Shown here piece by piece: positions 11,471 to 20,326 of a stretch of 64,000 nucleotides of DNA (the first letter of the stretch is position 1; the number at the start of each line of letters is the position of its first letter). This DNA is from Betaproteobacteria bacterium HGW-Betaproteobacteria-7 (GTDB lineage: Bacteria; Pseudomonadota; Gammaproteobacteria; Burkholderiales; Rhodocyclaceae), in assembly GCA_002840765.1 (NCBI GenBank), contig PHCE01000011.1, positions 1 to 64,000 of the forward strand, read 5' to 3'. A model generated the notes under the pieces. It had not been told where the DNA came from and made no database searches. It was given only the letters and a program-made list of their open reading frames with translations. Both the position numbers and the translations under genes were made by a program.

Positions 11471-11487
11471 CACGATTCAAAATCGTG
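11471..11487. promoter_or_regulatory. Small inverted repeat in the maeB leader
   Basis: CACGATT and AATCGTG form a perfect 7-bp inverted repeat with a 3-base gap, 28 bases before the maeB start. It could be an operator or a leader hairpin. No regulator can be named from the sequence. Confidence 0.35.
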
Positions 11488-11514
11488 TTTCACAATATAA
11501 AACGGAGGTAGACA

Positions 11515-13794
11515 ATGGATTCCCGACAGTTGCGCGAGGCCGCGCTTTACTATCACCGCCACCCGAAGCCGGGCAAGATCGCGGTGACACCGATCAAGCA
11601 GTTGACCAACCAGTACGACCTGTCGATGGCCTATTCGCCGGGCGTCGCCTTTGCCTGCGAAGAGATCGTCGCCGATCCGCGCGAAGCCAGCACCCTGACC
11701 TCTCGCGGCAATCTGGTCGGCGTCATCACCAACGGCACCGCCGTCCTCGGCCTCGGGCCGATCGGTCCGCTGGCAGCCAAGCCGGTGATGGAAGGCAAGG
11801 GCGTGCTATTCAAGAAGTTCGCCAACATCGACGTCTTCGACATCGAAATCGATGAGCGCGACCCCGACAAGCTGATCGATACCATCGCCTCGCTCGAGCC
11901 GACCTTCGGTGGCATCAACCTCGAAGACATCAAGGCGCCCGAATGCTTCTACATCGAGAAGAAGCTGCGCGAGCGCATGAAGATTCCCGTCTTCCACGAC
12001 GACCAGCACGGCACGGCCATCGTCGTCGGTGCGGCCATCCTTAACGGCCTGCACCTGATTGGCAAGGACCTGTCGCAGGTAAAGATCGTCACCTCCGGCG
12101 CCGGTGCTGCCGCGCTTGCCTGTCTCGATCTGCTGGTCATGCTTGGTGCGCCGCCGAGCAACATCTGGGTCACTGATATCAAGGGTCTGGTCTATGAGGG
12201 CCGCGTTGAGGAAATGGACGAGATCAAGGCGCGCTACACCAAGAAGACGGATGCCCGGACGCTGGGCGAAGTCATCGAAGGTGCCGACGTTTTCCTCGGT
12301 CTCTCCGCCGGCGGGGTTCTCAAGCCGGAAATGGTTGCCAAGATGGCGGCCAATCCGCTGATCATGGCACTTGCCAATCCGACCCCGGAAATCACCCCGG
12401 AACTGGTCAAAAGCGTGCGCAACGACGCCATCATGTGTACCGGCCGTTCGGATTATCCGAACCAGGTCAACAACGTGCTGTGTTTCCCCTTCATTTTCCG
12501 TGGGGCGCTCGACGTCGGCGCCACCACCATCACCGAAGAAATGAAGATGGCGGCGGTCAAGGCCATTGCCGAACTTGCCCGTGCCGAGCAATCGGAAGTT
12601 GCCGCCCGCGCCTATGGTGAGAAGGTCGCCAGCTTCGGCCCGGAGTACCTGATTCCCAATCCTTTCGACCCGCGCCTGATCGTCAAGATCGCTCCTGCGG
12701 TTGCCAAGGCCGGCATGGATTCCGGTGTCGCCACCCGCCCGATCACGGACTGGGATGCCTACATCCAGGGGCTCAACGAATTCGTCTACCACTCCGGCAT
12801 GATCATGAAGCCGGTCTTCTCGCAGGCCAAGATGGCGCCAAAACGCATTGTCTTTGCCGAAGGCGAGGATGAGCGGGTGCTACGTGCCGTCCAGGTGGTG
12901 CGCGACGAGGGTGTTGCCAAACCGGTGCTCATCGGCCGGCGCCAGGAAATCCTGCGACGCATTGAGGGAGCAGGCCTGCGCATTCGTGAGGGTGACGATT
13001 TCGAAATCATTCACGCCGACGATTGCCCCTTCTTTGACGAGCATTTTGAGGAGTTCTGGACCACCTACCATCGCCTGATGGAGCGCAAGGGCGTCTCGCC
13101 TGATTACGCCCGTCGCGAAGTGCGTCGGCGCGCCACGCTGTACGGCGCTCTTATGGTTCGCCTCGGCTATGCCGATGGCCTGATCTGCGGCACCTTCGGC
13201 CGTCACGAGACGCACCGGGAATATGTGCAGAGCGTCATCGGCACGAGGCCGGACCTCGATCGCTATTACGCGATGAACCTGCTGATGCTGCCCGGACGCA
13301 CGGTCTTCATTGGCGACACCTACGTCAATTACGACCCGACGGCCGAGCAACTGACTGACATGACCCTGCTGGCGGCTGAAGAGATCCGCAATTTCGGTAT
13401 CCAGCCGAAGGTTGCCTTGCTCTCCCATTCGACCTTCGGTACCGAGAACACGCCGACGGCGCTGAAGATGCGCGAAGTGCTCGCCCGTCTCGGCGAACGG
13501 GCACCGGAACTCGAGGTGGAAGGCGAAATGCACGGCGATGCGGCTCTCGACGAGCCAATTCGCCTGGCAGCCTTTCCCAATTCGCGCCTCAAGGGGCAGG
13601 CCAACTTGCTGGTTATGCCGACGCTGGATGCCGCCAATATTTCCTTCAACTTGTTGAAGGTGGCGGCCGGCGACAACCTGACCATTGGACCGATCCTACT
13701 CGGTGCGGCCAAGCCGGTGAACATCCTGACGCCAACGGCAACCGTTCGCCGCATCGTCAACATGACCGCCTTGACCGTTGTTGATGCAGGTTAA
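11515..13794 (+). CDS. maeB: NADP-dependent malic enzyme with phosphotransacetylase-like domain
   Basis: 759 residues, the long bacterial MaeB type. The N-terminal ~430 residues are malic enzyme ([12 protein letters not shown], the metal/substrate segment FHDDQHGTA, and the dinucleotide-binding [16 protein letters not shown]). The C-terminal ~330 residues are a phosphate acetyltransferase-like domain ([15 protein letters not shown], ending near [10 protein letters not shown]), which in this family is regulatory and binds acetyl-CoA. It oxidatively decarboxylates malate to pyruvate with NADP. A strong GGAGGT site precedes the ATG. Divergent pckG and this gene together set carbon flow at the C3-C4 node. 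Confidence 0.95.
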   Translation: MDSRQLREAALYYHRHPKPGKIAVTPIKQLTNQYDLSMAYSPGVAFACEEIVADPREASTLTSRGNLVGVITNGTAVLGLGPIGPLAAKPVMEGKGVLFKKFANIDVFDIEIDERDPDKLIDTIASLEPTFGGINLEDIKAPECFYIEKKLRERMKIPVFHDDQHGTAIVVGAAILNGLHLIGKDLSQVKIVTSGAGAAALACLDLLVMLGAPPSNIWVTDIKGLVYEGRVEEMDEIKARYTKKTDARTLGEVIEGADVFLGLSAGGVLKPEMVAKMAANPLIMALANPTPEITPELVKSVRNDAIMCTGRSDYPNQVNNVLCFPFIFRGALDVGATTITEEMKMAAVKAIAELARAEQSEVAARAYGEKVASFGPEYLIPNPFDPRLIVKIAPAVAKAGMDSGVATRPITDWDAYIQGLNEFVYHSGMIMKPVFSQAKMAPKRIVFAEGEDERVLRAVQVVRDEGVAKPVLIGRRQEILRRIEGAGLRIREGDDFEIIHADDCPFFDEHFEEFWTTYHRLMERKGVSPDYARREVRRRATLYGALMVRLGYADGLICGTFGRHETHREYVQSVIGTRPDLDRYYAMNLLMLPGRTVFIGDTYVNYDPTAEQLTDMTLLAAEEIRNFGIQPKVALLSHSTFGTENTPTALKMREVLARLGERAPELEVEGEMHGDAALDEPIRLAAFPNSRLKGQANLLVMPTLDAANISFNLLKVAAGDNLTIGPILLGAAKPVNILTPTATVRRIVNMTALTVVDAG

Positions 13795-13897
13795 TTCTGA
13801 ACTTTAAATGCATAATCTATCTATCTATTTTTATTGAAAAATAACGGTCTCTTGCTAAACTGAGATAAACTTCCCCGCAGTTGGCAGGAGATCGTTA

Positions 13898-14947
13898 ATG
13901 AAGCTTAAGTTTGGGGCGCTAGTCGTCATTGCCGCCATGATTGGTCTGGTGGCACCTCTGCAGGCAACGACGGCCAAGAAGGCCGAGTCGCAGGTCGGCA
14001 AGAAAGTTGCCAGTAAACCGGCCAGCAAGCTTGCGGCCAAGCCGCGGACGAAGAAGGTTGTCCATGTCGCCAGCAAGACCAAGGGCGCCAAGGGCACGAA
14101 GGTCACCAAGAATAGTCGACGCCAGGTTATTGCCAACCAGGCAAATAGTCCGGTGCGGACAATTGCCAACGATATTGATCCGGGACGCCTGGCTATCCAC
14201 TCCTCGTCGGCGCTGGTCATAGACCAGACGACTGGGCAGATCGTCCTCGAAAAGCAACCGGATACCGTGGTGCCGATTGCCTCCATCACCAAGCTGATGA
14301 CGGCCATGGTTGTCCTTGACGCCGGCCTCGATCTGCATGAAGTCATCGCCATCAATGATGAGGATGTCGACTGGCTGAAGGGCACGCGCTCCCGCCTGCC
14401 GGTGGGAACGACGATGACACGCGAGACGGCGATGTTGCTGGCGCTGATGTCTTCGGAGAATCGGGCGGCCAACGCCCTCGGTCGTCATTATCCTGGCGGC
14501 CTGCCTGCCTTTGTTCAGGCGATGAACCGCAAGGCGGCGTCACTCGGCATGTACAGCAGCCGTTTTGAGGAACCGACCGGCTTGTCCAGTAACAACGTGT
14601 CGACGGCCCACGATCTGGCACGCATGGTTATCGCTGCCGCCCGTTATCCGGAAATTCGCAACTATTCGACGACGGCCGAGGCGCGTCTCGAAATCAAGGG
14701 GCGGGCCCGTGACTTTGGCAATACCAACGCACTGGTGCGCAACGATAACTGGGAAATCGGCATCTCGAAGACTGGCTACATTTCCGAGGCCGGCCGTTGT
14801 CTGGTTATGCAAGCACACGTGGCCGGCAAGCCGGTAGTCATTGTGCTGCTCGATTCGAACGGCAAGATGACGCGGGTTGGTGATGCCAACCGTATCAAGC
14901 GCTGGATGGAAAGTGCTAGCGTGGCCAGTGGTCGACGTTCGGCTTGA
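13898..14947 (+). CDS. pbpG: D-alanyl-D-alanine endopeptidase (PBP7/8 type)
   Basis: 349-residue S11-family serine peptidase. The N-terminal signal peptide ends near residue 23 (PLQA-TTAKK). A Lys/Ala/Ser-rich linker (~25-75) follows, then the catalytic domain with S129-I-T-K132, S186-E-N188 and K291-T-G293, all three penicillin-binding motifs. PBP7-type enzymes cut D-Ala-mDAP cross-links in the periplasm. The long basic linker after the signal peptide is unusual for PbpG and may bind peptidoglycan or membrane. Transcribed alone; a shared hairpin separates it from the IclR gene. Confidence 0.88.
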   Translation: MKLKFGALVVIAAMIGLVAPLQATTAKKAESQVGKKVASKPASKLAAKPRTKKVVHVASKTKGAKGTKVTKNSRRQVIANQANSPVRTIANDIDPGRLAIHSSSALVIDQTTGQIVLEKQPDTVVPIASITKLMTAMVVLDAGLDLHEVIAINDEDVDWLKGTRSRLPVGTTMTRETAMLLALMSSENRAANALGRHYPGGLPAFVQAMNRKAASLGMYSSRFEEPTGLSSNNVSTAHDLARMVIAAARYPEIRNYSTTAEARLEIKGRARDFGNTNALVRNDNWEIGISKTGYISEAGRCLVMQAHVAGKPVVIVLLDSNGKMTRVGDANRIKRWMESASVASGRRSA

Positions 14948-14968
14948 TCAGGATTTCGCTCAGCAAAC

Positions 14969-14989
14969 AGGGCCGCTATGAGCGGCCCT
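14969..14989. terminator. Shared hairpin between convergent pbpG and iclR genes
   Basis: A 9-bp GC-rich stem (14969-14977 with 14981-14989) and 3-base loop lie between the two convergent stops. Only a short T-run follows, so strength is uncertain. Confidence 0.6.
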
Positions 14990-14991
14990 TG

Positions 14992-15777
14992 TCATTTCTT
15001 GCCGCCGTAACCGAGAGCGTGCGAGACGGCATCGGCCGTTCGCCGCAACCGGGTGACCCATTCCGGGTCGTGGCGGTCGGCCGGGGCGGAGACCGAGAGG
15101 GCAGCGATGACGCTGCCTTCGTCGTCATGGATGGGCGCGGCGACGCACTTGAGGCCGAGTTCGGCTTCCTCGTCGTCGTAGGCGATGCCATGCCGGCGAA
15201 CCTTGTCGAGCTCCTTTTCGAGCGCCGCCAGGGTGGTCAGCGAATGCGGTGTCTTGCCGGGCAGGCCGGTGCGCTTGGCATAGTCGCGCGCTTTCTGTGC
15301 ACCGTCGGCGGCGAGGAACAGCTTGCCGAGCGAAGTCAGGTGCAGTGGGGCCCGGCCGCCAACCAGATAGACGACGCGGACCAAGGCGCGGCCTGATGAA
15401 GTGCGTTCGAGATAGACGATTTCATCGTCATGGCGGACGCCGAGATTGATTGCCTCGCCGATCTGTTCATGCAGTTCCTGCATGAAGGGCAGGGCGACTT
15501 CGCGCAGGTTGATGCGCGATTTGACGATGGCGCCCAGTTCGAGCAGGCGGATACCGAGGCGGTAGGTGCCGGCGTCCTGGCGTTCGACGAAGCGTGCCGT
15601 GGTCATCGCCGCCAGAATGCGGTGGGCGGTGGACGGGTGCAGTTCGGTGGCGGCGGCAAGGTGCTTCAGGCTGGCCGGATCCGGAGACTCGGCGAGCGCA
15701 TCGAGCAGTGACATCATGCGCTCGATGACTTGAATCGAACCGGGTGCCCTGGCGGGAACACTGGCTTCGTCGGACAA
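14992..15777 (-). CDS. IclR-family transcriptional regulator
   Basis: 261 residues from a TTG start at 15777, chosen because GGAA lies just upstream and IclR homology begins soon after (IQVIERMMSLLDALA). The N-terminal winged helix (LHPSTAHRILAAM) is followed by the IclR effector domain with DEIVYLERTSSGR, LTSLGKLFLA and IAALSVSAP. It is divergent from the lut operon, with 70 bases between starts, so it most likely controls that operon in response to a small carboxylate. lut operons are more often under GntR-family LutR/LldR control, so an IclR regulator here is notable. Confidence 0.87.
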   Translation of the reverse strand: MSDEASVPARAPGSIQVIERMMSLLDALAESPDPASLKHLAAATELHPSTAHRILAAMTTARFVERQDAGTYRLGIRLLELGAIVKSRINLREVALPFMQELHEQIGEAINLGVRHDDEIVYLERTSSGRALVRVVYLVGGRAPLHLTSLGKLFLAADGAQKARDYAKRTGLPGKTPHSLTTLAALEKELDKVRRHGIAYDDEEAELGLKCVAAPIHDDEGSVIAALSVSAPADRHDPEWVTRLRRTADAVSHALGYGGKK

Positions 15778-15847
15778 CTGGATTCCTTTATTGGTGTGGT
15801 TTGAGTAGCATTGGCTACTTTGTCTTCTTGTGCGGCGCAATATTAGC

Positions 15848-16579
15848 ATGCGCGTAGCCCTCTACGTTACCTGTCTCGTTGACCTGATGCGCCCATCCGT
15901 GGGCTTTGCCGCACTGCGCCTGCTGGAGGCGGCGGACTGCGAAGTCGTCGTCCCGGCGGGCCAGACCTGCTGCGGCCAGCCGGCCTGGAGCGCCGGCGAA
16001 CGGGCCGCCGCGGCGGCCCTGGCGAAGAAAGCGGTGGCCGAGCTGGAAGGTTTCGCAGCGGTGGTCGTGCCCTCCGGTTCCTGCGCCGAACACATGCGCA
16101 AGGTGTGGCCGGAACTGCTGGCCGACGACGCACATTGGGCGGAGCGGGGGCGCATCGTGGCCGAGCGTTGCCATGAGCTGAGCAGCTTTCTGGTTGATGT
16201 CCTGAAGTTCACCGAGCCGCCGGCCGACTTTGCCGGCAGCGTCACCTATCACGATTCCTGCAAGGGCCTGCGTGGCCTCGGCATCAAGAAACAGCCGCGC
16301 GAACTGCTGGCCAAGGTGCCCGGCCTGCGCTTCGACGAGATGTCCGAATGCGAGGAATGCTGCGGCTTCGGCGGCGCCTTCGCGGTGGAGTTTGGCGAGA
16401 TTTCGACGCAGATCGTCGACCGCAAGTGCGAATCGATTGCCGCCGTCGGCGCCGATGCCGTGGTTGGCGGCGATCTTGGCTGCCTGCTCAATATCGAGGG
16501 CCGCCTGCGCCGGCGTGGCGACAGCCGCACCCGGGTGCTGCATATCGCCGAAGTGCTGGCCGGCGGGAGCGGCGAATGA
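15848..16579 (+). CDS. lutA: Lactate utilization protein A (Fe-S oxidoreductase subunit)
   Basis: 243 residues with two CCG domains: C41-C42-G43 and C171-C172-G173, each with the extra upstream Cys expected (C10, and C80 or C138 for the second set). LutA/YkgE with LutB and LutC forms the three-part iron-sulfur system that oxidises L-lactate, and possibly related 2-hydroxy acids. The ATG at 15848 starts at the conserved MRVALYVTC. It overlaps lutB by ATGA. It lies opposite the IclR regulator gene. Confidence 0.9.
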   Translation: MRVALYVTCLVDLMRPSVGFAALRLLEAADCEVVVPAGQTCCGQPAWSAGERAAAAALAKKAVAELEGFAAVVVPSGSCAEHMRKVWPELLADDAHWAERGRIVAERCHELSSFLVDVLKFTEPPADFAGSVTYHDSCKGLRGLGIKKQPRELLAKVPGLRFDEMSECEECCGFGGAFAVEFGEISTQIVDRKCESIAAVGADAVVGGDLGCLLNIEGRLRRRGDSRTRVLHIAEVLAGGSGE

Positions 16580-18009
16580 CAGCTGCCCAGCCGCTGACGT
16601 TCCATGCCCGGGTTGGCGAAAAGGTACGCGACCGGAGGTTGCAGCAAGCCCTGCAGAAGGCGCGGCCGCTGTTCGTCGGCAAGCGGGCGCGCGCCGTCGC
16701 CGCCCTGGCCGAGGATCAGCTTGATTTTGAAGGTCTGCGCGACGCTGGCGAAGAAATCCGCAACCGGGTGTTGGCCGATCTCGACGTCTGGCTGGATATC
16801 TTTGAGGAGCGGGCGCGGGCGACCGGGGCCGAGGTGTTGTGGGCGCGTGACGGCCGGGAGATCTGCGAACAGGTGATCGACGTCGCCCGCCGCCATGGTG
16901 TTGCCAAGGCGACCAAGTCGAAGTCGATGCTCTCCGAGGAGGCCGACCTCAACGCGGCGTTGGCGGCGGCTGGCATCCGACCGGTCGAGACCGATCTCGG
17001 CGAATACATCGTGCAACTGGCTGGCGAGGCGCCGTCGCACATCATCGCCCCGGCAGTGCACAAGAGCATCGACCAGGTCGAGGCGCTGTTTGCCCGTGAG
17101 CACGGCCGGCCGGAGCAGCCGCGCAGCTCGGCCGACATTCCGGCAATGACCGCCGAGGCGCGGGCGGTGCTGCGCGAGCATTTTCTCAGCGCCGAGATGG
17201 GCATCACCGGCGCCAACTTCCTGATCGCCGAAAGCGGCTCGGCGGCGCTGGTCACCAACGAGGGCAACGGGCGCATGGTGACGACGCTGCCGAAGGTGCA
17301 TGTGGTCATCACCGGTATCGAGAAGATCGTCCCGACGCTCGAGGATTTCGCCACGCTGATGCGCCTCTTGCCGCGCTCGGCGACGGGGCAGACGATTTCC
17401 AACTATGTCTCGCTGCTCACCGGCACCCGCCGCGAAGGCGATGGTGAAGGGCCAACGAAGACGGTGTTCATCCTCGTCGATAACGGCCGCGCCGCGCTGC
17501 TCGGTTCGCCGTGGCAGGACATGTTGCGGTGCATCCGCTGCGGCGCCTGCATGAACCATTGTCCGGTCTATTTTTCGCTCGGCGGCCATGCCTATGGCTG
17601 GGTCTATCCTGGGCCGATGGGTTCGGTGCTGACACCGCTGCTGACCGGCCTGGAAAACGCCCTTGAACTGCCGCGCGCCAGTACCGGCTGCAATCAGTGC
17701 GGCAGCGTCTGCCCGGTGCGCATCCCGCTGCCCAAGCTGATGCACCGTCTGCGCGAGGAGCAGGTCAAGCGCGGCCTGCGCCCGCGCCGCGAACGCCTGA
17801 TGATCGGCGCCTGGGCCTGGCTGGCCGGGCGGCCGAAACTGTATCGCTGGCTGGCGGCGCGCGCCGCCCGCTACCTGCGCTGGCTGGCTGGCGACCACGC
17901 CACCATTCGCGTTTTCGGCCTGGCGCCGGCATGGACCGAGGGTCGCGACCTGCCGGTCGGGCCGGGACGGACTTTTCACGAACTTTACGCAGCAAGAAAG
18001 AGAGCTTGA
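16576..18009 (+). CDS. lutB: Lactate utilization protein B (Fe-S)
   Basis: 477 residues. Two ferredoxin-type [4Fe-4S] motifs lie at C319-I-R-C-G-A-C-M-N-H-C and C372-N-Q-C-G-S-V-C-P. The N-terminal LutB domain (GANFLIAESGSAALVTNEGN) and the ITGIEKIVPT segment are typical. The start at 16576 overlaps the lutA stop by ATGA. Length matches LutB/YkgF. It is the electron-transfer core of the LutABC complex. The next gene starts 2 bases after its stop, so the operon is tight. Confidence 0.92.
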   Translation: MTAAQPLTFHARVGEKVRDRRLQQALQKARPLFVGKRARAVAALAEDQLDFEGLRDAGEEIRNRVLADLDVWLDIFEERARATGAEVLWARDGREICEQVIDVARRHGVAKATKSKSMLSEEADLNAALAAAGIRPVETDLGEYIVQLAGEAPSHIIAPAVHKSIDQVEALFAREHGRPEQPRSSADIPAMTAEARAVLREHFLSAEMGITGANFLIAESGSAALVTNEGNGRMVTTLPKVHVVITGIEKIVPTLEDFATLMRLLPRSATGQTISNYVSLLTGTRREGDGEGPTKTVFILVDNGRAALLGSPWQDMLRCIRCGACMNHCPVYFSLGGHAYGWVYPGPMGSVLTPLLTGLENALELPRASTGCNQCGSVCPVRIPLPKLMHRLREEQVKRGLRPRRERLMIGAWAWLAGRPKLYRWLAARAARYLRWLAGDHATIRVFGLAPAWTEGRDLPVGPGRTFHELYAARKRA

Positions 18010-18011
18010 AC

Positions 18012-18710
18012 ATGGAACTCGCAGCTGAAGGCCCGATGGCCATTCCTCTGTGGATCAACGGCCACGCCTATCTGACGGTTGGCGATTCGTTCTACGACGT
18101 GGTCAGCCCGCATACCGGCCAGACAGTGCGCCGGGTGCCGCTGTGTGGCGCCAGCGAGGCGGCGCAGGCCGTTGCCGCGGCCCGCGCCGCTCAACCGGAG
18201 TGGGCCGAGATGGGCCTGAACGCTCGCCGCGTCTGCCTGGGTGCCCTGGCCGACGGCTTGGAGCGCTATGCCGGACATTTTGCCAAGCTGCTCGGCCAGG
18301 AAATCCTCCTCGACGATGAGGCGGCGACCGCCGAAGTCGCCGCCGCCGTCGCCGCGCTGCGGGCGGCCGAAGTCGGCGAGACCGGTATCGTCGGCGTCAT
18401 CGTTGATGCCGACCGGCCGCTGTCGGCGGCGGCTGCTGTGATCGCGCCGGCGCTGCTGGCTGGTGCAGCGGTCGTCATCAAACCCAGCCCGCGCGCCCCG
18501 GCGGCGGTGTTCGCGCTGTGCGAACTTTCGGCCCGCGCCGAGTGGCCAGGCGGCGTGCTCAATCTGCTGCAGGGCGATACGGCGGCGATCGACGGGTTGT
18601 GTGTGGCCGGCATCGATCGTCTGGTGTACCGCGGCAATGCCGCCCTCGGTGTGCAGATTGGCGCCATCGCCGATGCCGCTGGCACGCCCTATGTGTTGCA
18701 AGCGGTGTGA
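18012..18710 (+). CDS. Half-size aldehyde-dehydrogenase-like protein (N-terminal domain only)
   Basis: 232 residues resembling the first half of NAD-dependent aldehyde dehydrogenases. It has an N-terminal YDVVSPHTGQTVRRVP, an AVVIKPSPRAP segment equivalent to the NAD-binding KPSE motif, and a GGVLNLLQGD. Full-length ALDHs have ~480 residues. Here the frame ends before the catalytic domain, and no catalytic Cys/Glu half follows in any frame because the next gene starts one base into the stop. It is packed tightly in the lut operon, so it is likely expressed. It may be a dead enzyme used as a scaffold or a remnant; function unknown. Confidence 0.7.
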   Translation: MELAAEGPMAIPLWINGHAYLTVGDSFYDVVSPHTGQTVRRVPLCGASEAAQAVAAARAAQPEWAEMGLNARRVCLGALADGLERYAGHFAKLLGQEILLDDEAATAEVAAAVAALRAAEVGETGIVGVIVDADRPLSAAAAVIAPALLAGAAVVIKPSPRAPAAVFALCELSARAEWPGGVLNLLQGDTAAIDGLCVAGIDRLVYRGNAALGVQIGAIADAAGTPYVLQAV

Positions 18711-19666
18711 TGCAGCGCATCGTCTATCTCGAACGTGAATCGGTGATCGCCGAGGTCCGGCGGCCCGATTTTGCGCACGAATGGGTCGAGTACCAGTCCA
18801 CCCAGGCGGAGCAGGTGGTCGAACGGCTGGCTGGCGCCAGCATCGCCATCATCAACAAAGTGTCGTTGCCGGCGACGGCCATCGCTGCCTTGCCGGAATT
18901 GAAAATGGTGGCGGTCGCCGCCACCGGCACCAACATCGTCGATCTCGAGGCCTGCAAGGCACGCGGAATCGTCGTCACCAACATCCGTGGCTATGCCGAG
19001 CATACCGTGCCGGAGCATGTCATGGCTCTGTTGCTGGCCCTGTCGCGCAACCTGATCGCCTGGCGCGAGACGGTGCAGGCCGGGCGCTGGCAGCAGTCCG
19101 AGCAGTTCTGCCTGTTCGACCATCCGATCCGCGACCTGCACGGCGCGACCCTTGGCCTGGTCGGGTCCGGCAGCCTCGGCAACGGCGTCGCCCGCCTGGC
19201 CGAAGCCTTCGGCATGCGCGTGCTGCGTGCCGAGCACAAGGATGCAGCGACGGTGCGCCCCGGCTACACGGCCTTCGCCGAGGTCCTTGCAGCGGCTGAC
19301 GCGCTGAGCCTGCATTGCCCGCTCAACGAGCAGACCCGCCATCTGATCGGCGAGGCCGAACTGCGGACGATGAAGCCCTCGGCGCTGCTGATCAATACGG
19401 CGCGTGGTGGCATCGTCGACGAGGCGGCACTGATCCGGGCGCTCAAGGAGGGCTGGATCGCCGGTGCCGGTTTCGATGTAATCACCGCCGAACCGCCGCC
19501 CATGGGCCACCCGATGGTCGCTCCGCAGCTGCTGGCGCTGCCCAACTTCCTGCTGACGCCGCATGTTGCCTGGGCCAGCCGGCCGGCGATGCAGGCGCTG
19601 GCCGATCAGCTGATCGACAATATTGAAGCCTTCGTCGCCGGCAACCCGCAGAATCGGGTTGCATGA
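18710..19666 (+). CDS. D-2-hydroxyacid dehydrogenase (hydroxypyruvate/glyoxylate reductase-like)
   Basis: 318 residues of the D-isomer-specific 2-hydroxyacid dehydrogenase family. The Rossmann motif is GLVGSGSLGNGVARLAEAFG. Catalytic residues sit in the expected places: Arg in INTARGGIVDE, Glu in the D-V-x-x-x-E-P region, His in LTPHVAWAS. It interconverts a 2-keto acid and a D-2-hydroxy acid with NAD(P)H. The start overlaps the ALDH-like stop (TGATG), and its stop overlaps lutC (ATGA). Placement between lutB and lutC suggests the pathway handles a 2-hydroxy acid such as lactate, glycerate or a related compound. Confidence 0.85.
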   Translation: MQRIVYLERESVIAEVRRPDFAHEWVEYQSTQAEQVVERLAGASIAIINKVSLPATAIAALPELKMVAVAATGTNIVDLEACKARGIVVTNIRGYAEHTVPEHVMALLLALSRNLIAWRETVQAGRWQQSEQFCLFDHPIRDLHGATLGLVGSGSLGNGVARLAEAFGMRVLRAEHKDAATVRPGYTAFAEVLAAADALSLHCPLNEQTRHLIGEAELRTMKPSALLINTARGGIVDEAALIRALKEGWIAGAGFDVITAEPPPMGHPMVAPQLLALPNFLLTPHVAWASRPAMQALADQLIDNIEAFVAGNPQNRVA

Positions 19667-20307
19667 GCAGCCGCGACGAAATCCTGCAGCGCGTGCGCGC
19701 CGGCGTCGGTCGGGGCGATGCGGCCGGCCGTCGGGCGGCGGCCGAGGCCTGGATTGCTGGCCGGGCGCGCGGGCCGCAGCCGACGCTCGGTGCCGACCTG
19801 GCCGGTCGTTTCATGGCCAAGGCCGAGAGCCTGGCGAGCAGTGTCGAACGCATTGCCGGCCGCGGTGAGCTGCCGGCCGCGGTTGCCCGTTTTCTCGCCG
19901 CCGGCGAACTCGGTACGGCGGCGGTGATAACCCCGGAGTTGACCGATCTCGCCTGGGCCGCCAGCGGCCTGGCCGTTGCCGCCCGGTCAGCGGTCGATCA
20001 GGATACGGTCGGCATCACCGGCTGCTTCTGCGCCATCGCCGAGACCGGCACGCTGTTGCTGTTGTCCGGCGCCCAGACGCCGGCCACGGTCAGCCTGCTG
20101 CCGGAAACCCATATCGCGCTGGTTGATGAACGGCGCATCGTCGGCACCATGGAAGAGGCCTTTTCCCTGCTGCGCATCGAACATGGCAGCCTGCCGCGGG
20201 CGCTCAACTTCATCTCCGGCCCATCACGCACCGGCGACATTGAGCAGACCATCGTCCTCGGCGCTCACGGTCCCCGCCGCGTGCATTTGTTGATTGCCGG
20301 CAGTTGA
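19663..20307 (+). CDS. lutC: Lactate utilization protein C
   Basis: 214-residue LutC/YkgG-domain protein (DUF162). Typical segments include DQDTVGITGCFCAIAETGTL and the C-terminal ISGPSRTGDIEQTIVLGAHG, both hallmarks of the family. It is the third component of LutABC. The ATG overlaps the dehydrogenase stop. The stop codon lies in an 8-bp tandem repeat shared with the convergent GGDEF/EAL gene, and no clear hairpin terminator is seen. Confidence 0.9.
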   Translation: MSSRDEILQRVRAGVGRGDAAGRRAAAEAWIAGRARGPQPTLGADLAGRFMAKAESLASSVERIAGRGELPAAVARFLAAGELGTAAVITPELTDLAWAASGLAVAARSAVDQDTVGITGCFCAIAETGTLLLLSGAQTPATVSLLPETHIALVDERRIVGTMEEAFSLLRIEHGSLPRALNFISGPSRTGDIEQTIVLGAHGPRRVHLLIAGS

Positions 20308-20326
20308 TCAGTTGATCAGCTGATCG
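20303..20326. repeat. 8-bp tandem repeat at the lutC / GGDEF-EAL junction
   Basis: GTTGATCA, GTTGATCA, GCTGATCG are three consecutive 8-mers. The array holds the stop codons of both convergent genes (lutC 20305-20307, EAL protein 20316-20318 on the minus strand). TGATCA is itself palindromic. Confidence 0.7.
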
